This document shows, in pieces, positions 43,822 through 55,198 of a DNA stretch of 64,000 nt (positions are counted from its first letter, which is position 1; every line of letters starts with the position of its first letter). The position numbers were made by a program, and so were the translations under genes. The stretch lies in the NCBI GenBank assembly GCA_001051155.2, contig JYIP02000002.1, forward strand, positions 2,487,583 to 2,551,582, written 5' to 3'. The notes below the pieces were generated by a model. The model did no database searches. It worked only from the letters and a program-made list of their open reading frames with translations, and was not told where the DNA came from. The stretch comes from Chrysoporthe austroafricana (taxonomy: Eukaryota; Ascomycota; Sordariomycetes; Diaporthales; Cryphonectriaceae).

Positions 43822-46092
43822 ATGCTCTGGCCGTTACTTGTCACGGTGGCCGCTCTGGCCGAGGCTAAAAGCACCTTCGGATCCCCTTCCCGCTAGGCTC
43901 ACAGGGCCATCCGCGCGTCGAACGTGAGCCTTGCGCCCTCGGCGGACCGCCTGGCCAGCGGGCTTCACCTTGGCGTCGACTACTATCCCGCACAATGGCC
44001 CGAGTTCATGTGGGAGCCGGATGTCGCTGCCATGCGAGACCTGAACGTCTCCTATGTGCGCATCAACGAGTTCGACTGGGGGATCCTCGAGCCAGAGGAG
44101 GGCGTGTACAACTTCACGGTGCTAGACGCCACCCTTGAGCTGTTCGGCCGATACGGGCTCAAGGCCATTATAGGCACCCCGACCGCGAGCCCGCCCGACT
44201 GGCTCACGGAGAAGTACGACATCGCCTTCGTCGACGTGACCAACTCCACCTACGTCTTCGGCTCCCGGCGGTACTACAGCTTCTCGTCCTTCGACTACCG
44301 CGCGCAGAGCCAGAAGATCACCCGCGTCCTGGCCGAGCGCTACGGCAACAACCCCAACGTGGTGGCATGGCAGCTCGACAACGAATTCGGCTGCCACAAC
44401 ACAGTGCGGAGCTACGACCAGGGCGCCATCACGCGCTTCCGGTCCTGGCTGCAGCAGAAGTATGGCACCGTCGAGGCGATGAACGCAGCCCAGGGCCGCG
44501 TCTTCTGGTCGAACCAGTACGCCAGCTTCGACGACGTGCTGCCGCCCTACCACGAGGTGTACACGACCAACGATCTCTACACCCTAGACTGGTACACGTT
44601 CAGCTCGGACATGGTCACCGAGTTTGCCAAGGAGCAGGCCGCCATCCTGAGGGAGTACGGCCCCACTCAAGCCGTCACGACGAACTTCCAGGTCCTTTTC
44701 ACCGACTTTGACCACTACAAGTTCGCGCGCGAAGTCGGGATCGACATTGCCTACTTCGACAACTACCCCCTGGCCGGGCCGAGCGACTTTTCTTGGGTCA
44801 CGGACGACCAGCTCGCCGCCACGCTCCGCACGGGGCTGCCGGACCTCCAGGCGCTGCAGCACGCGCAGTACCGCGGCATCGCGGGTGCCGCGTACGGGGA
44901 GACGGCGGGACCGTTCGGCGTGATGGAGATGGAGCCCGGCATGCTCAACTGGAACACGTACCGCGTGTCGCCGTGGGAGGGCATAGTGCGCCTCTGGACG
45001 CTCGAGACGTACGCAGCGAGCGGCGACGTGGTGAGCTACTTCCGGTGGCGGCAGGTCCCCTACGCGCAGGAGCAGACCCTGTCCGGGCTGCACATCTCGG
45101 ACGGCAGCGACGATGAGGGCATCTTCGAGGCGCAGGAGGTGGCCTTCAACGACCTGCCGGTCCTGCGCGGGGAGCTGGCCCAGTCGAACGGGTCGGCCGA
45201 GGTGGCGCATGAGCCGCAGGCGGACATCGCTCTCGTCTTCGACTACGCCTCCGTGTGGACGTGGGCCATCGAGCCCTACAGCGGGAGCTGGGACGTCACG
45301 TCCGCGAGCTACACGGACGCCGTGCTCACCTACCTCGACCTCGTGTACACGTTCTTCTCCGCGCTCCGGCGCCTGGGCCTCTCCATCGACGTGATCGGCC
45401 CGGACCAGGACCTCTCCGGGTACAAGATGGTGGTCGTTCCCAGCGTCCCCATCATGCCGGACTCGCTCGACACGGCCCTCTCGTCCTATACCGCCGGCCC
45501 CGTGGTCTTCGGCCCGCGCTCGGCGGCGCTCACGGCTGAGTTCGCCTACGCCCCCGGGATCCAGCCTGCGGCCGGCGCGCTGCGCGACCGCCTGCCGATG
45601 CGGGTGACGCGCATCGAGACGCCGCCGAGCTACGCAAACAGCAGCGTCTCGTACGCGAGCACCAGCTACAGCATCACGTACTGGGAGGAGTGGGTCAGCT
45701 GCAGCCGCAGCAACGCGAGCAGCAACGCGACCGTCACGTCGGGCTCGCGGCACCGGCTGGGCAAGCCCGCCGCGTGTGCTTCGGTGGCAGAAGAGGAGGG
45801 CAAACAGTGGCACTACCTGGGCTTCAATCCGCCTGCGGACTTCCTCGTCGCGTACCTGAGCGACGTTGCTGCTGCTGCGGGGCTGAGTGATCTGACTGGG
45901 AAGGCGGCGAGCAAGGAGCGGGACCTGGGCGACTCGCTGAGGCTGTTGCGGAGGGGAGACCTGCTGTGGGCGCTTAATTATGGCACTGAATCAGTGGCTG
46001 CCCCCGATGTGGACTCCAGCGCCGAGGTAATCATTGGCAAGGCCGGCGATATTCCAGCCGCGGGCGTCGTGGTATGGAAATTGGCCAGCTGA
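43822..46092 (+). pseudogene. Secreted GH42 beta-galactosidase with a stop after the signal peptide
   Basis: An ATG at 43822 opens a typical signal peptide (MLWPLLVTVAALAEAKS). In the same frame a TAG at 43894-43896 follows, then the whole GH42 enzyme continues without interruption to 46092 (757 codons overall). The TIM barrel starts at LHLGVDYYPAQWPEFMWEPD. The acid/base Glu is in WQLDNEFGCH (about residue 185) and the nucleophile in VMEMEPGMLNW (about residue 370). A trimerisation-like middle domain and a beta C-terminal domain follow, with several N-glycosylation sequons. No other ATG precedes the barrel. The stop is one C-to-T change from CAG. A 51-nt in-frame intron (43846-43896) could remove it, but its GTGGCC donor is poor. 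Function, if expressed: release of galactose from oligosaccharides outside the cell. GH42 is mainly bacterial. Confidence 0.75.
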
Positions 46093-48197
46093 GTAGGGAG
46101 CCTAGTCCAGCTCTAATATAACTTAATCAATCTGAGCAACCTGACAGCAAAGAGGACCAAGACACATTGTACCTTGATAACACCCGACGCTGCCTAGATG
46201 CGACTTGGCAACGACTGAGAAGTACCTCTTTTTGGATGGCTTGCTGTAGCATCAATTCATCATTCTACCGTATAGTGACCTCCGAGCCTTCGGGTCTGAG
46301 CATTCGGGCCAAGTTTCGTTGGGATATTGAGGCCTTATGCTCACTAACCCGCGCTGCTGGCACGAGGCCGCAAGCGTGCCCCCCCAGGCTCTGCAGGAAT
46401 ACCAGACCGGTTCGCACCGTGAATATCATAAATCCAAAGATAACAGCAGTCACCTTTGTAACTATCTTGAGAAAAGGCATTTGTATCGAGGTTTGCTCTA
46501 GGCAAAAGTTCGCGGTCAAGCTCCCGTCAGTCTGTTGTGAGCTGAAGTGAGTGCTCGTCAGAGCAGTAAATTCGTTCCTTATAAATCCATTTCTAGAGGA
46601 TGTTACCACTCATATGAACAGTACTGGAGCAAAAATTCGGGCGTGGATTCAAAGAACGCCAAAGTCTAAGCCTCGGTTCGCCATATGGATACTGATGAAG
46701 ACAGGTGGCATACCAGTGCTCGCAGTATTAATAAGCTCCTCATTACTACAGCGTGAACTTGGTATATTAGCTGCCATTGACATGGCCTTGCTGAAGGGTC
46801 TGCTACAAAGCATTAAGCGTGCTCCGTACAGGCTTCAGGTCGAGGAACACGGCGCGCTCTGAATCTTACCGTCGACCATAGCTGAGCCTTAAAAGGTGCT
46901 CCTTATTGTTCGTCTTTGTCAGAGAGAAAAAAAAAACGATCTTATGAGTAGGGAGCAAGTCTCGAGTCTGGTGGGCTAGACATACACGCATGTTCAAATA
47001 GATGATGATTTAAAATAAAAATAAAAATGGAAAAAAAATAGCAAAAGCTCCGTCCAAGAGCACCTTGTTTGGTACTCTTGGAGGCCGAAAACCCCCAGCC
47101 CGCTCTGTATCGTCGGGGGTTTTGCGAATTTTTCTGGTGACCAGTGTACTGGAGGATATATTGGTCAGGGGAACTTCCGCCACACATGAGCGTACTGTCC
47201 CTGAATCCTCTTTCCACGGAAACTCCCAGGAAATTTTTCTGCCGGGCCGGGGTTTGAACGGGTGACCCTCCGGTTCCGCAGCTCGACTGCAATCTATTTT
47301 AGTGATAGTTCACGCTTTACCAGCTGAGCTAAGTAACGCGGACTACAGTCGAGTCGGTACCTGGACTGCTCGCAACCAGCTTATAGCTGCAACTTTGGCG
47401 CGCCCCAGCAAAAATAACCCCAGCATTATTATTAAATGCGTCCGCTGCAGTCAGCCTAGGGTGTTTGGCCATACATTTTATTTATTCTCCAGAACCAAGC
47501 CAGAGCAAGACAGCATTTCCAACTTTGAGTAGCTGAAGCGATCAAGGGACCAGCCCGGCGAAGGACTGCTTGCGATAGAAACATCTCGACGAACGCTGAA
47601 GGACCATTCAGCTGTTACGAGAGTATTGTGGTACCTGCCACCCTTCTTCATCTTTTGCCTAGCAGTGACGAGTCTCGCCGTGGCTTAATTTTCCTCACAT
47701 TTTAGACTCATAATAATAATTAATCCTTCACTATCTGGCATTGGGTATTTCGGTAGCCAGCCAATCTTAGCATTAAATTCGAACTTCAGCCAGTCCACGC
47801 ACAGGCATTCAGTAAATGTCCAGGAGGCATAAAATAGCTTCAGGACTCTGAACAAGGCGCAGTCGCCAAGGCTCACTTAATATGAGGGCGATGTCAAGCA
47901 GCGGTGGTCGTCAACATACACAATTGAGACGTGATTGGTCGAGTCAAATTATCTAAGCATCCGCGTCCTCCGCACATCGCGTCTTAGCACAACATGCCTT
48001 TGAACCTCGCCTCCTTGTTCATCTTCGCCTCAGCCTTGCCTTGTCGTAAATGTCTTAATTCCATCTCCGGGGTTGCTTTTCGCTCTACAAACACGCAAAC
48101 CAGGAGATAGTTGGCGCCAGAAAGACCTAATCCCGTATCACCATCCACGAATGTCTGTCATCAGGACTGGTCCCACACACCCTCTCAAGAATCAAGC
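46093..48197. other. 2.1-kb intergenic with a SINE-like element
   Basis: No protein gene is supported. The AT-rich middle carries the tRNA-derived element at about 47030-47345. The rest is featureless, with scattered short frames. Confidence 0.5.
47025..47345 (-). mobile_element. tRNA-derived SINE-like element or tRNA pseudogene
   Basis: On the minus strand the element opens GTTACTTAGCTCAGCTGGTA (to 47313), a near-canonical Pol III A box with tRNA D-arm shape. A B box (CGTTCAAACC, 47260-47251) follows 52 bp later, about 20 bp further than in an ordinary tRNA. The 3' acceptor half does not pair with the 5' end, so a functional tRNA is unlikely. About 200 bp of unrelated body follows, then a T8 run (47038-47031), which would terminate Pol III, and a TTTTTATTTTTATTTTAAAT tail. 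Head, body and T/A-rich tail are the layout of a fungal SINE. I could not find convincing target duplications and see no second copy here. Confidence 0.42.
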
Positions 48198-49409
48198 ATG
48201 GGCAGAACGCTCCCATGGAAGAAAGACAGAGATGGCTTGGCCGCCAACAAGGTCACCACCTCCAGCAGCATCAGGTCACCACGACCTGCGACTCCTCCCT
48301 CCGTCAGGAATCGCTCGATCGGATACTCATCTCGGTCCAAACCTTCCCCAACACCGATAACGCCCAAGGGCATCGATGACAGCGCAGATGAGGGCCAAGG
48401 CCGTCCTTCACCTGAACCGCGTCCACCAGAACATATACAAGAGAGGTGAGTATCTTCAAATGTATCAAAATTCAAGTCATCTTGTATCTTACAACCTTCA
48501 TATAGTCTCATGATTGAAGGCCTCAAACACGACGATATGTGGCGCATGGTTGAGGATGAGTTCGTCGCCATGGCACACAAATTCACTGCCCACCTTCACG
48601 CGGCCGAGTACCAGCGCCTCAAAGAACGGGCGAGAGACCAGAACGCTGATGCCATCCGGTCTCTATCACGGCCTGTGACCGGTTCAATGACAGATGATGT
48701 GAAGAGACAACACGCCGCGCTGAAGCCGAGGAAAACACAGGCCGCAGGCATCAAGAGGGCACGTTCGCGAGCTCAGGACACCGAGGATGATGACGTAGAT
48801 GAACTGCCCTGGGCGGGCACAAATTTGCAAGAGCTCATGGACAGTCCAAGGAAACAACCGGTGCCCCTCACCAGGATGGTCTCTTCAGTGTCAGGTACGC
48901 GAGCAGCTGCCTTGAACCGCCAGCACAGCATCTCTAGAAGCCAATCGTCGCCTCTCGGGGAGAAGAGTAACCGCCACGTCAATACCAAGTCTCAGACAGG
49001 ATCTTTTCATCAAAGTTGCGCGGATTCTTCCCTAGTGAAAGTTGACGACAGCACCGAGTATGATGACGAAGACCTTGAGAGGTATTCCATGCCTAGACGT
49101 TTTGCGACTAGACCACAGCCGAACGCGCCTGACTATGCATCGGTCATGACCATGTCGGATGAAACCAAGCCATCTTCAGCCGCCAAGCGGGAGGCCACGA
49201 CTGTTCCAATCACAACGGAGGGAGACGACGACTCGGATAGCCCAGTTGAGACGGTGTTTGAACGACACATGAGAGAGTATCGCAAGCAACGGAAGACGCC
49301 AAAGCGAAACAAACCTTCAAGTCCAACCACTGACAAAGACGACAGCCAGCCAAATCAAGAAACTAAAAGGAGCCGGGTTCCGAGCTCGCTGACGATACCT
49401 TCATTTTGA
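48198..49409 (+). CDS. Unknown charged, probably nuclear protein (383 aa, two exons)
   Basis: Exons are 48198-48445 and 48506-49409 with a 60-nt intron (GTGAGT...ATATAG); 1152 nt gives 384 codons with the stop. The first 80 residues are Ser/Pro/Arg-rich and disordered. A compact helical segment follows (residues about 83-135), with the core GLKHDDMWRMVEDEF and AHKFTAHLHAAEYQRLKERA. This is the only part that looks folded. The rest alternates acidic stretches (TEDDDVDELPWAG, YDDEDLERY) with basic ones (KQRKTPKRNKP), typical of chromatin or replication-associated proteins with nuclear localisation signals. No known domain could be assigned. The intron position right before the helical core and the conserved-looking block argue that it is a real gene. 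Confidence 0.7.
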
Positions 49410-49759
49410 TTACATCCAACGACACCGTCTCGCCCAGCCATCTCTGCGGACGTGTTTTCTTCCAATCAATGTGAGGTCGTTCCTTGTACAGACAAGCTCG
49501 CCAAAGTATTGTGGCACTGGGCGCATTTGTCTTAGGCCCGCATGAAGCTTCCTACTATGACAGCAAAACATCGGTTGTTCATTTGCTAAAGACGAATCAA
49601 AATCCTTTCGGATACGTCGTGGAAGCATTGCTCAATCCAGGAAAATACTTCCGCCCGGGGGAGGGGGGGTGCGCTCAAAGGCGCTCCAAAGTCTCGTACT
49701 CTCCGCGTTAGTGCTCTATTAGGTTCTGGATTGACAGGCGATCTCATTCCTAGTGTAAC

Positions 49760-51025
49760 TCAAGCCTTGAATGGCGTCTCAAAAGGGCGCTCCGCTTGAG
49801 GCGTAATTCTAGCTAGGTGCCTCCTCTGTCCATCTTTCCAATCCACCAGCGCGGAATGCTGTGTCACTCGGTTGTCCCAGACGACAACAGTTCCCTCCTC
49901 CCACTTGACGCGTGCCTGGAAGTCGGCTCCATACGCCAAATGGTCATACAAGAACTTCAAGAGGACATCGCTTTCTTCCTTCTTCATGCCCACAATTTCA
50001 CGGGTAACTGTATTTCAGGTTAGTGATCTTCTGAGCCAAGCTAATGCCTCGGCCGAGAACTTACATTGTGGATTCACGTAGATTCCCTTCTGACCAGTCG
50101 CGGGATGAGTTCTCACAATCGGGTGGGCGTTGTATACTGGCTCCCGCCTGACGATGCTGCCCCTTGCCTTGGCAGCATTGACCTGCTCAATACCGCTGTG
50201 CACTGCCTTCAAGCCATGTAACCTCTCCTGGAACAACGGGCTCAGCCTGTTGTATGCCTCCACGGCATCGACAAACAGGGTGTCACCACCCGTCTCCGGC
50301 TTGTCCAAGATATACAAAAATGTCGTTCCCGGCGGCTGAGCCTCGTACGACACGTCCGAATGCCAGGCAACCGAGCTTGTCCTGGTCTCGAAGAACTGCT
50401 GTGCCGATGTATCACCGGCGGACCGGTGCACGAGGTGAATTTCCGGGTAGCCCGCAGGCGAGCCGGATGTCGGATGGATATGGTGTCTTCCAAAATAGCC
50501 ACCGAATTCCAGCGCGTCCTTGATGGGGAGATCCGCGAAGTCCTGGCCACGGAAGGCTACAACCTTGCGCTCTGCCACGTACCTCGCCAGCTGGTCCTTG
50601 CCCGCGCTCGAGAGCTTGCTCAGCTGGACGCCACGGACCTCGGAGCCAATCGTGGGCGTGAGGTCGACAACTTGCGATCCAGGCGCCAGAAGATCCTTGA
50701 AGGACAAGTCTGCATCCTTTCCGTGCTCATAGTGCTCGAATGGCGTCAGGGGTGGGTACTTCTGTTCGGGGTTCCAAGTTGGCAAGTAGTTGGTATACTT
50801 GATGCAGACATCATGGTCAGTCAAAGGCCCCAAGTCTTCGGCGAAGGTAACTGATATGCTTACCTTAGCACCCTCGACACCATCTTTCTTTCCTTCCTCG
50901 GCCTCTTTGTCGAAGCCATGCGGCTGCAGCTGCTTGTAGTCTCCAGTGCCGGACTGCGTTGAGTGCAGCTTGAGGATGGGAAGCTCCCGCTGTGCGGTGA
51001 CCGTCTCGACGGCGGAGGGAGCCAT
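49760..51025 (-). CDS. TauD/TfdA-family 2-oxoglutarate dioxygenase (380 aa)
   Basis: Exons are 51025-50864, 50797-50065 and 50007-49760; introns are 66 and 57 nt. The first intron is a multiple of three and contains no stop, so the frame is open through it. Removing it joins EGAK to YTNYLPTWNPEQKYPPL, the usual sequence of this fungal family. The total of 1143 nt gives 380 aa. Iron ligands are visible as WHSDVSYE (His and Asp) and the distal His in NRVTQHSALVDW; the 2-oxoglutarate-binding Arg is in RRHLARITPQAERP. It should hydroxylate a sulfonate, alpha-amino or related substrate, releasing succinate and CO2. Fungal members include Jlp1-like sulfonate dioxygenases used in sulfur scavenging; the substrate here is not defined. 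MAPSAV was chosen as the start over an upstream ATG at 51142. Confidence 0.88.
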
Positions 51026-51185
51026 GTTGATCTGTTTTATGTCAAGCAGCCTCTTCGAATGCCTCTTAGTATCAGACAAGTGGCGATAACTATGCTTAAG
51101 CTCGTCTGAATAGCTCTGCTCAAATTGTACCAGTTCGTCCAAACTCCGAGGGCTCGGCAGTCGAGGGCGCGGTTCTTCGTCTTTG

Positions 51186-51192
51186 CTTTATA
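51186..51192 (-). promoter_or_regulatory. TATA-like box upstream of the TauD gene
   Basis: On the minus strand TATAAAG lies about 160 bp before the chosen ATG (51025). It fits a core promoter with a leader of about 130 nt and supports the downstream start. Confidence 0.4.
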
Positions 51193-52094
51193 ACATAACC
51201 CCCTCGGGTTTCGCTCTTTGGCCAGAGATGGCTCAACTTATCTACTATGCGGGGTAGGTATGCTTGGAGTGGTGGAGAGGCGTGATCACCACCATCTTGG
51301 ACAGCGATTGCGTGCAATTTCGCGGTCCTCAGTGGCTGGATACCGGATTTCTAATGAACGCCCTTCCTTGCGGCGCATCTGCCCGTCGTGCTAATAACGT
51401 TAGGTGAGCTAGGCCACATGAATTCCACACCCCCACCCACCCTCCTTCCGCATATCGGCGCAGAGCATGCAAGAGACCTCAGTGTGCAGCTTTTCGATCC
51501 CCTTCAGACGGAGATAGCACGGCCGTTGAGTCCCTCACTAGTGGAGACCCGACTCGTTGTTATGCGGCCACCCAGCTAGTCATGGAATGTTGCTATTGCG
51601 GGAGGATATCACGCAATCCGCCACCTCAACGGTTAGGAAGGTCGATGAAGTACGTGCCCAGACCGCCTCTGAACGGGAGGTTGTCATCGCAGGTGATCCC
51701 GCAATCATGCGATTATGGCCCATGATTCGCAGCATTTGTACAGGCTGACGACAGGCACCGGTCCGGCTCCGTGTTGTGGGTTGTCAACACCGGCAACATG
51801 CACCCGACCAGTGCCATATTGAGGCATGCCCTTCTCGTCGAAACGTGCTTCATCTTTCAATGTGGCTGTATCCATCAGAGTCCGGCTTTCGTATCACTTT
51901 CGACAAATTTTGTACGATTGTACGAATGATGGACGGATTCTACGGGTGATTGATGCGCCCTCATCCCAGCTCGATGTCTCGAACATCACAATACACACGG
52001 GAACAATTCCAAGACCAATGTGAGGAGAGAGAGACATAGCAGGCTCCTGAAGACTAACACTATTAAAAGTAGCAAAACCTGTCTTCTTCTGCCG
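51193..52094. other. Intergenic, no gene supported
   Basis: The stretch lies between the TauD promoter and the 3' end of the MDR gene. Short frames only, no motif and no repeat. Confidence 0.5.
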
Positions 52095-53273
52095 TCACTC
52101 CCGGTTCGGCTCCAGCACCGTAAAACTCCCAAGTTTGGCCTCCCTTGCAGCCGTTTCAAGCGCCTCCTCCCACTTGTCAAGCGGGAAGATGCCGGAGCAC
52201 TTGTAACCCCTCTCTGGACCAAGCCGCAAAATTCCGGATTCAACCAGGCGGACGAGGTCTTTAAGCTGTTCTGGCGTGTACATCCACCAGCCCTGGAGAG
52301 TCATGGATTTATGCGCCATATCCCAGAGGGGCAGGCCCACTTCCTCTTTAATACCGCCCATGAACACGGCGCGTCCCTTCTTCCGTAAGCTCTTGATAGC
52401 GGCGGTGAGGTAGGGCACCGTCTGGTTCGGCCCATCGACCACATGCGGCGGGCTGATCTCGAAGAAGACATCAACAGCCTTGCTACCCAGCTTAGCGGCG
52501 GCGGTCTTGATATCAGTCAGGTTCTCCTCGACGCTCTGCGATATGGTAACAGTGGCGACCCTGCCTTGGCCCAGCGTCTCCAGCCCAGCGAGGACGCCCT
52601 CGTTCCGGCCCATCGCGATGACCCTCGCGCCCAGGGCAAGGGCAACATGCACCGCGCCGCCGCCGAAACCTCCCGTCGCGGGCGCGACCACCACCGTCTC
52701 GCCGGGGCGCAGCTTGACCGCGTCTAGGCCCCCGAACGACACGGCCAGCGACGCTATCGGTGCCAGGTCCTCGAGCTTGTAACCCAGGCCCCCGAACAGG
52801 ACCTCCTCGTCCAGCACATGCACGTTCTCCACCGGCACGCTCACCACCTCGGCGTAGGTACCATCCCTCCACGCGGTCTCCATGATACGAGGGCTTAGCC
52901 CGCTGCCACCGTGAAACCCCAAGAGAAACTCGGCGCCACCAGCCTCCTGGTCCCGCGCGCGGATCACCGGGTCCACCATCACGAGCTGGCCCTGCTTCAG
53001 CGCCGGGGCGTCAGCCGGGACGGCGACCAGGCGCCCGACGCACGAGACGCCAGGGATCAGGGGCAGCGGATACTGGTAGCCGCGCGGGTTGCCGTTCTGC
53101 AGGATCTCGTTCGTATAAGAAACGATGTTTGCGTGCAGGGGCCTGAGGATCACGGTGCCGATGGCCGGTGGGAGGCTTGGGGAGGGTTTCGTGATGATGT
53201 TGGCCGGCTCGCTCGCGGAGTGGAACTGGAGGGCACGGTAGGTAGGGGGAAGGGTGCTGGCGTTGGTGGACAT
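52095..53273 (-). CDS. MDR-family (GroES-like) NAD(P)H oxidoreductase (392 aa)
   Basis: A single exon of 392 codons runs from the ATG at 53273 (MSTNAS...). Upstream ATGs in the same frame would add 43 residues with no family resemblance. The N-terminal GroES-like fold includes GVSCVGRLVAVPAD, and the Rossmann fold has VVVAPATGGFGGGAVHVALA, a variant of the GATGGVG cofactor loop. The ligands for catalytic and structural zinc in classical alcohol dehydrogenases (GHE and a Cys cluster) are not present, so a zinc-independent quinone- or enoyl-reductase-like activity is more likely than alcohol dehydrogenase. The late segment HKSMTLQGWWMYTPEQL matches the substrate-domain return. The substrate is unknown. 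Confidence 0.85.
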   Translation of the reverse strand: MSTNASTLPPTYRALQFHSASEPANIITKPSPSLPPAIGTVILRPLHANIVSYTNEILQNGNPRGYQYPLPLIPGVSCVGRLVAVPADAPALKQGQLVMVDPVIRARDQEAGGAEFLLGFHGGSGLSPRIMETAWRDGTYAEVVSVPVENVHVLDEEVLFGGLGYKLEDLAPIASLAVSFGGLDAVKLRPGETVVVAPATGGFGGGAVHVALALGARVIAMGRNEGVLAGLETLGQGRVATVTISQSVEENLTDIKTAAAKLGSKAVDVFFEISPPHVVDGPNQTVPYLTAAIKSLRKKGRAVFMGGIKEEVGLPLWDMAHKSMTLQGWWMYTPEQLKDLVRLVESGILRLGPERGYKCSGIFPLDKWEEALETAAREAKLGSFTVLEPNRE

Positions 53274-53964
53274 GGTGGATGTCTTTATTTTGTGCACTAC
53301 GAATAACCTTTGATGAGTGTTGCTTGCTGCTTTCGGTGAATTGCACATCGTCAGTGACGAGGTTCCGTCGTTCTTATAATAATTCCCAATGTGTGCTTCC
53401 AATATAATGTCCCAACTCCTAAAGTCCGTAATGTTCGAAGGTGACTAGGATCGGGGTATCCGACTACCCGGCGAGGCCCAACTTAGTGCTGATCAGACGC
53501 ATTTAATATATTAAGTCCGAGCCGTCGAACTGAGAGAATTGAATTGTCCCGAGTCACAATGATTGTGAGTGCTGAACTGCGTACGGGATCCTGCCTGGCT
53601 GTCATTGCACTTTACTTGATGGTCCACGGATGTGAGCAATCTGTAGAACGTCGGAAGGATTGAGGTGCTATACCTGACCTCTCAAGATCGGGGTGGTATC
53701 GATCGACTATCTTTTCGGTATGAACTGACTAATATAATAGGAAGCACCTTTGCCATCCTGTAATTGAATAAGGGACTGGTATTACTAGATGGGAAGCAGC
53801 TTGCTACAACCAGGGCCGAGACTATGTAGAAGCTGGCCTTTGCAGACATTTGAAGGATCTTCTTGAAGGATATCCGTCCTGCGGACTGTTTCAATTCGAC
53901 CAGAACCCAGAAGGATGATCTCACAACACGAGAGCTATCGCCTTACTCCATGGAACCTCTTACC
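53274..53964. other. Intergenic, no gene supported
   Basis: Contains the promoter of the MDR gene, with an ATTATAAG TATA-like sequence about 100 bp upstream of its ATG on the minus strand, and the 3' flank of the lipase gene. Nothing else is visible. Confidence 0.45.
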
Positions 53965-55198
53965 TCAGAACACGATCTTCGTATCCTCATCCAATTCCGA
54001 TAGAGCAAGAGCGTACTCTTGGTCCAACTTGGCATACATCGCCAACGCATCAACAGCAGACGGACCCATCCCATCGATACTCGAGTTCGTTGCGGTCGTC
54101 GCGTTGAGCGGCTGTGTTACCACAAGGTCACCCACGCCAGGATCAAACGACAGCCTCGCCACGTCCTCCCCGCAGTGGCTGATCGCCACGAGGTAGTACA
54201 GGTGGCTGTTGATGTCCAGCAGCCACCACGGCGCGCCCGCGGCACAGTCGACGTTGGCATAGCCCCTGCACTCCTCGACCTCAGCCGCGTCGTACGCCAC
54301 CCGCCAGCTCGGGCCCGGGCTGAGCCAGTACTCGGGGGACGTGTGCCTGAACTCCCTGTTGATGGGCGGCAGGCGCGTGATGACATCGGCGTCGTGTGTA
54401 ATGCGGTACTCCTCCCCCGGCTGCCGGGACACGTACGCCGCGAGCGCGTAGTTCCCGACCCGCGGCGAGCCGTACGTGTAGATGTCGAGCTCGTAGCCCA
54501 CGTCCCGGAGGCGCATGCCGAGCAGCGTCGCGACCCCGGCGCCGAGGGAGTGGCCCGTCACCGCGAGGCTGTAGCTCGGGAAGAGCCGTGTCGCGGCCGC
54601 GACCGAGGCGTTGACGGCGTCGACCACCTCGCTGTACGCGAAGAGGAAGCCGAGGTGCGCCCAACAGCCGTCGCACATGTCGGTGGGCTGGCGCGCCCAG
54701 ACAACGTCGGTGAGCCAGTTGCTGAGGGACGAGGACCCCCGGACCGAGACCGTGATCTCCTGCGCGGTAGAGTCGATGGCGACGAACCCGAGGATGTCGG
54801 TCTCGATGCCGCTGGGGGCGTGATCAGTAACTCCGGTGGCTGACCATGCTATCTTTCGATATGGTACTACTCACTGAAAGACTGAGTATATCGTAGCATT
54901 GCTGTGGTTCCCCGCCGGGCAGATGTCTCCTTTGCAGTAGACGGGCCTGCCTCCGACGGGGTCGCAGTAGGCTGCTCCGGCGTATTGGGCGTAGTGCAGG
55001 AAGTTGGTCAACTCCTGTTCGGTGATTCCCATGATATCTTTACCTGCTTTAAAAATGGTGAGTGATTTACCTTCAGGACAAGAGGCTGAGGACATAATTA
55101 CCACGCTCCTCGACCAGTGGAGAATGAAGGGGGTCCGTCAGAGGCGATGCGATAGCGCTCATGGCCGCAGCCACCAAGGATACAACAATTGTCCGCAT
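53965..55198 (-). CDS. Secreted class 3 lipase / feruloyl-esterase-like (370 aa)
   Basis: Exons are 55198-55102, 55043-54875 and 54811-53965; introns are 58 and 63 nt, and 1113 nt gives 371 codons with the stop. The first donor (GTAATT) is weak; the second (GTGAGT) is good. A signal peptide (MRTIVVSLVAAAMSAIAS) starts the protein. The lipase_3 fold shows ITVSVRGSSSLSNWLTDV, the nucleophile in TGHSLGAG (about residues 171-178), the Asp in HDADVITRLPP (about 230) and the His in DINSHLYYL. Cysteines near the C-terminus probably form disulfides as in Aspergillus FaeA and Thermomyces lipase. It should hydrolyse acylglycerols or ester-linked phenolics outside the cell. Confidence 0.87.

Noticed and set aside
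44584..45813. 409-codon minus-strand frame opposite the GH42 gene
   Set aside because: Antisense shadow caused by GC-biased third positions; no motif, no start context.
47251..47332. Functional intron-containing tRNA gene
   Set aside because: A and B boxes are present, but the 5' and 3' acceptor halves do not pair and no proper anticodon stem-loop could be drawn.
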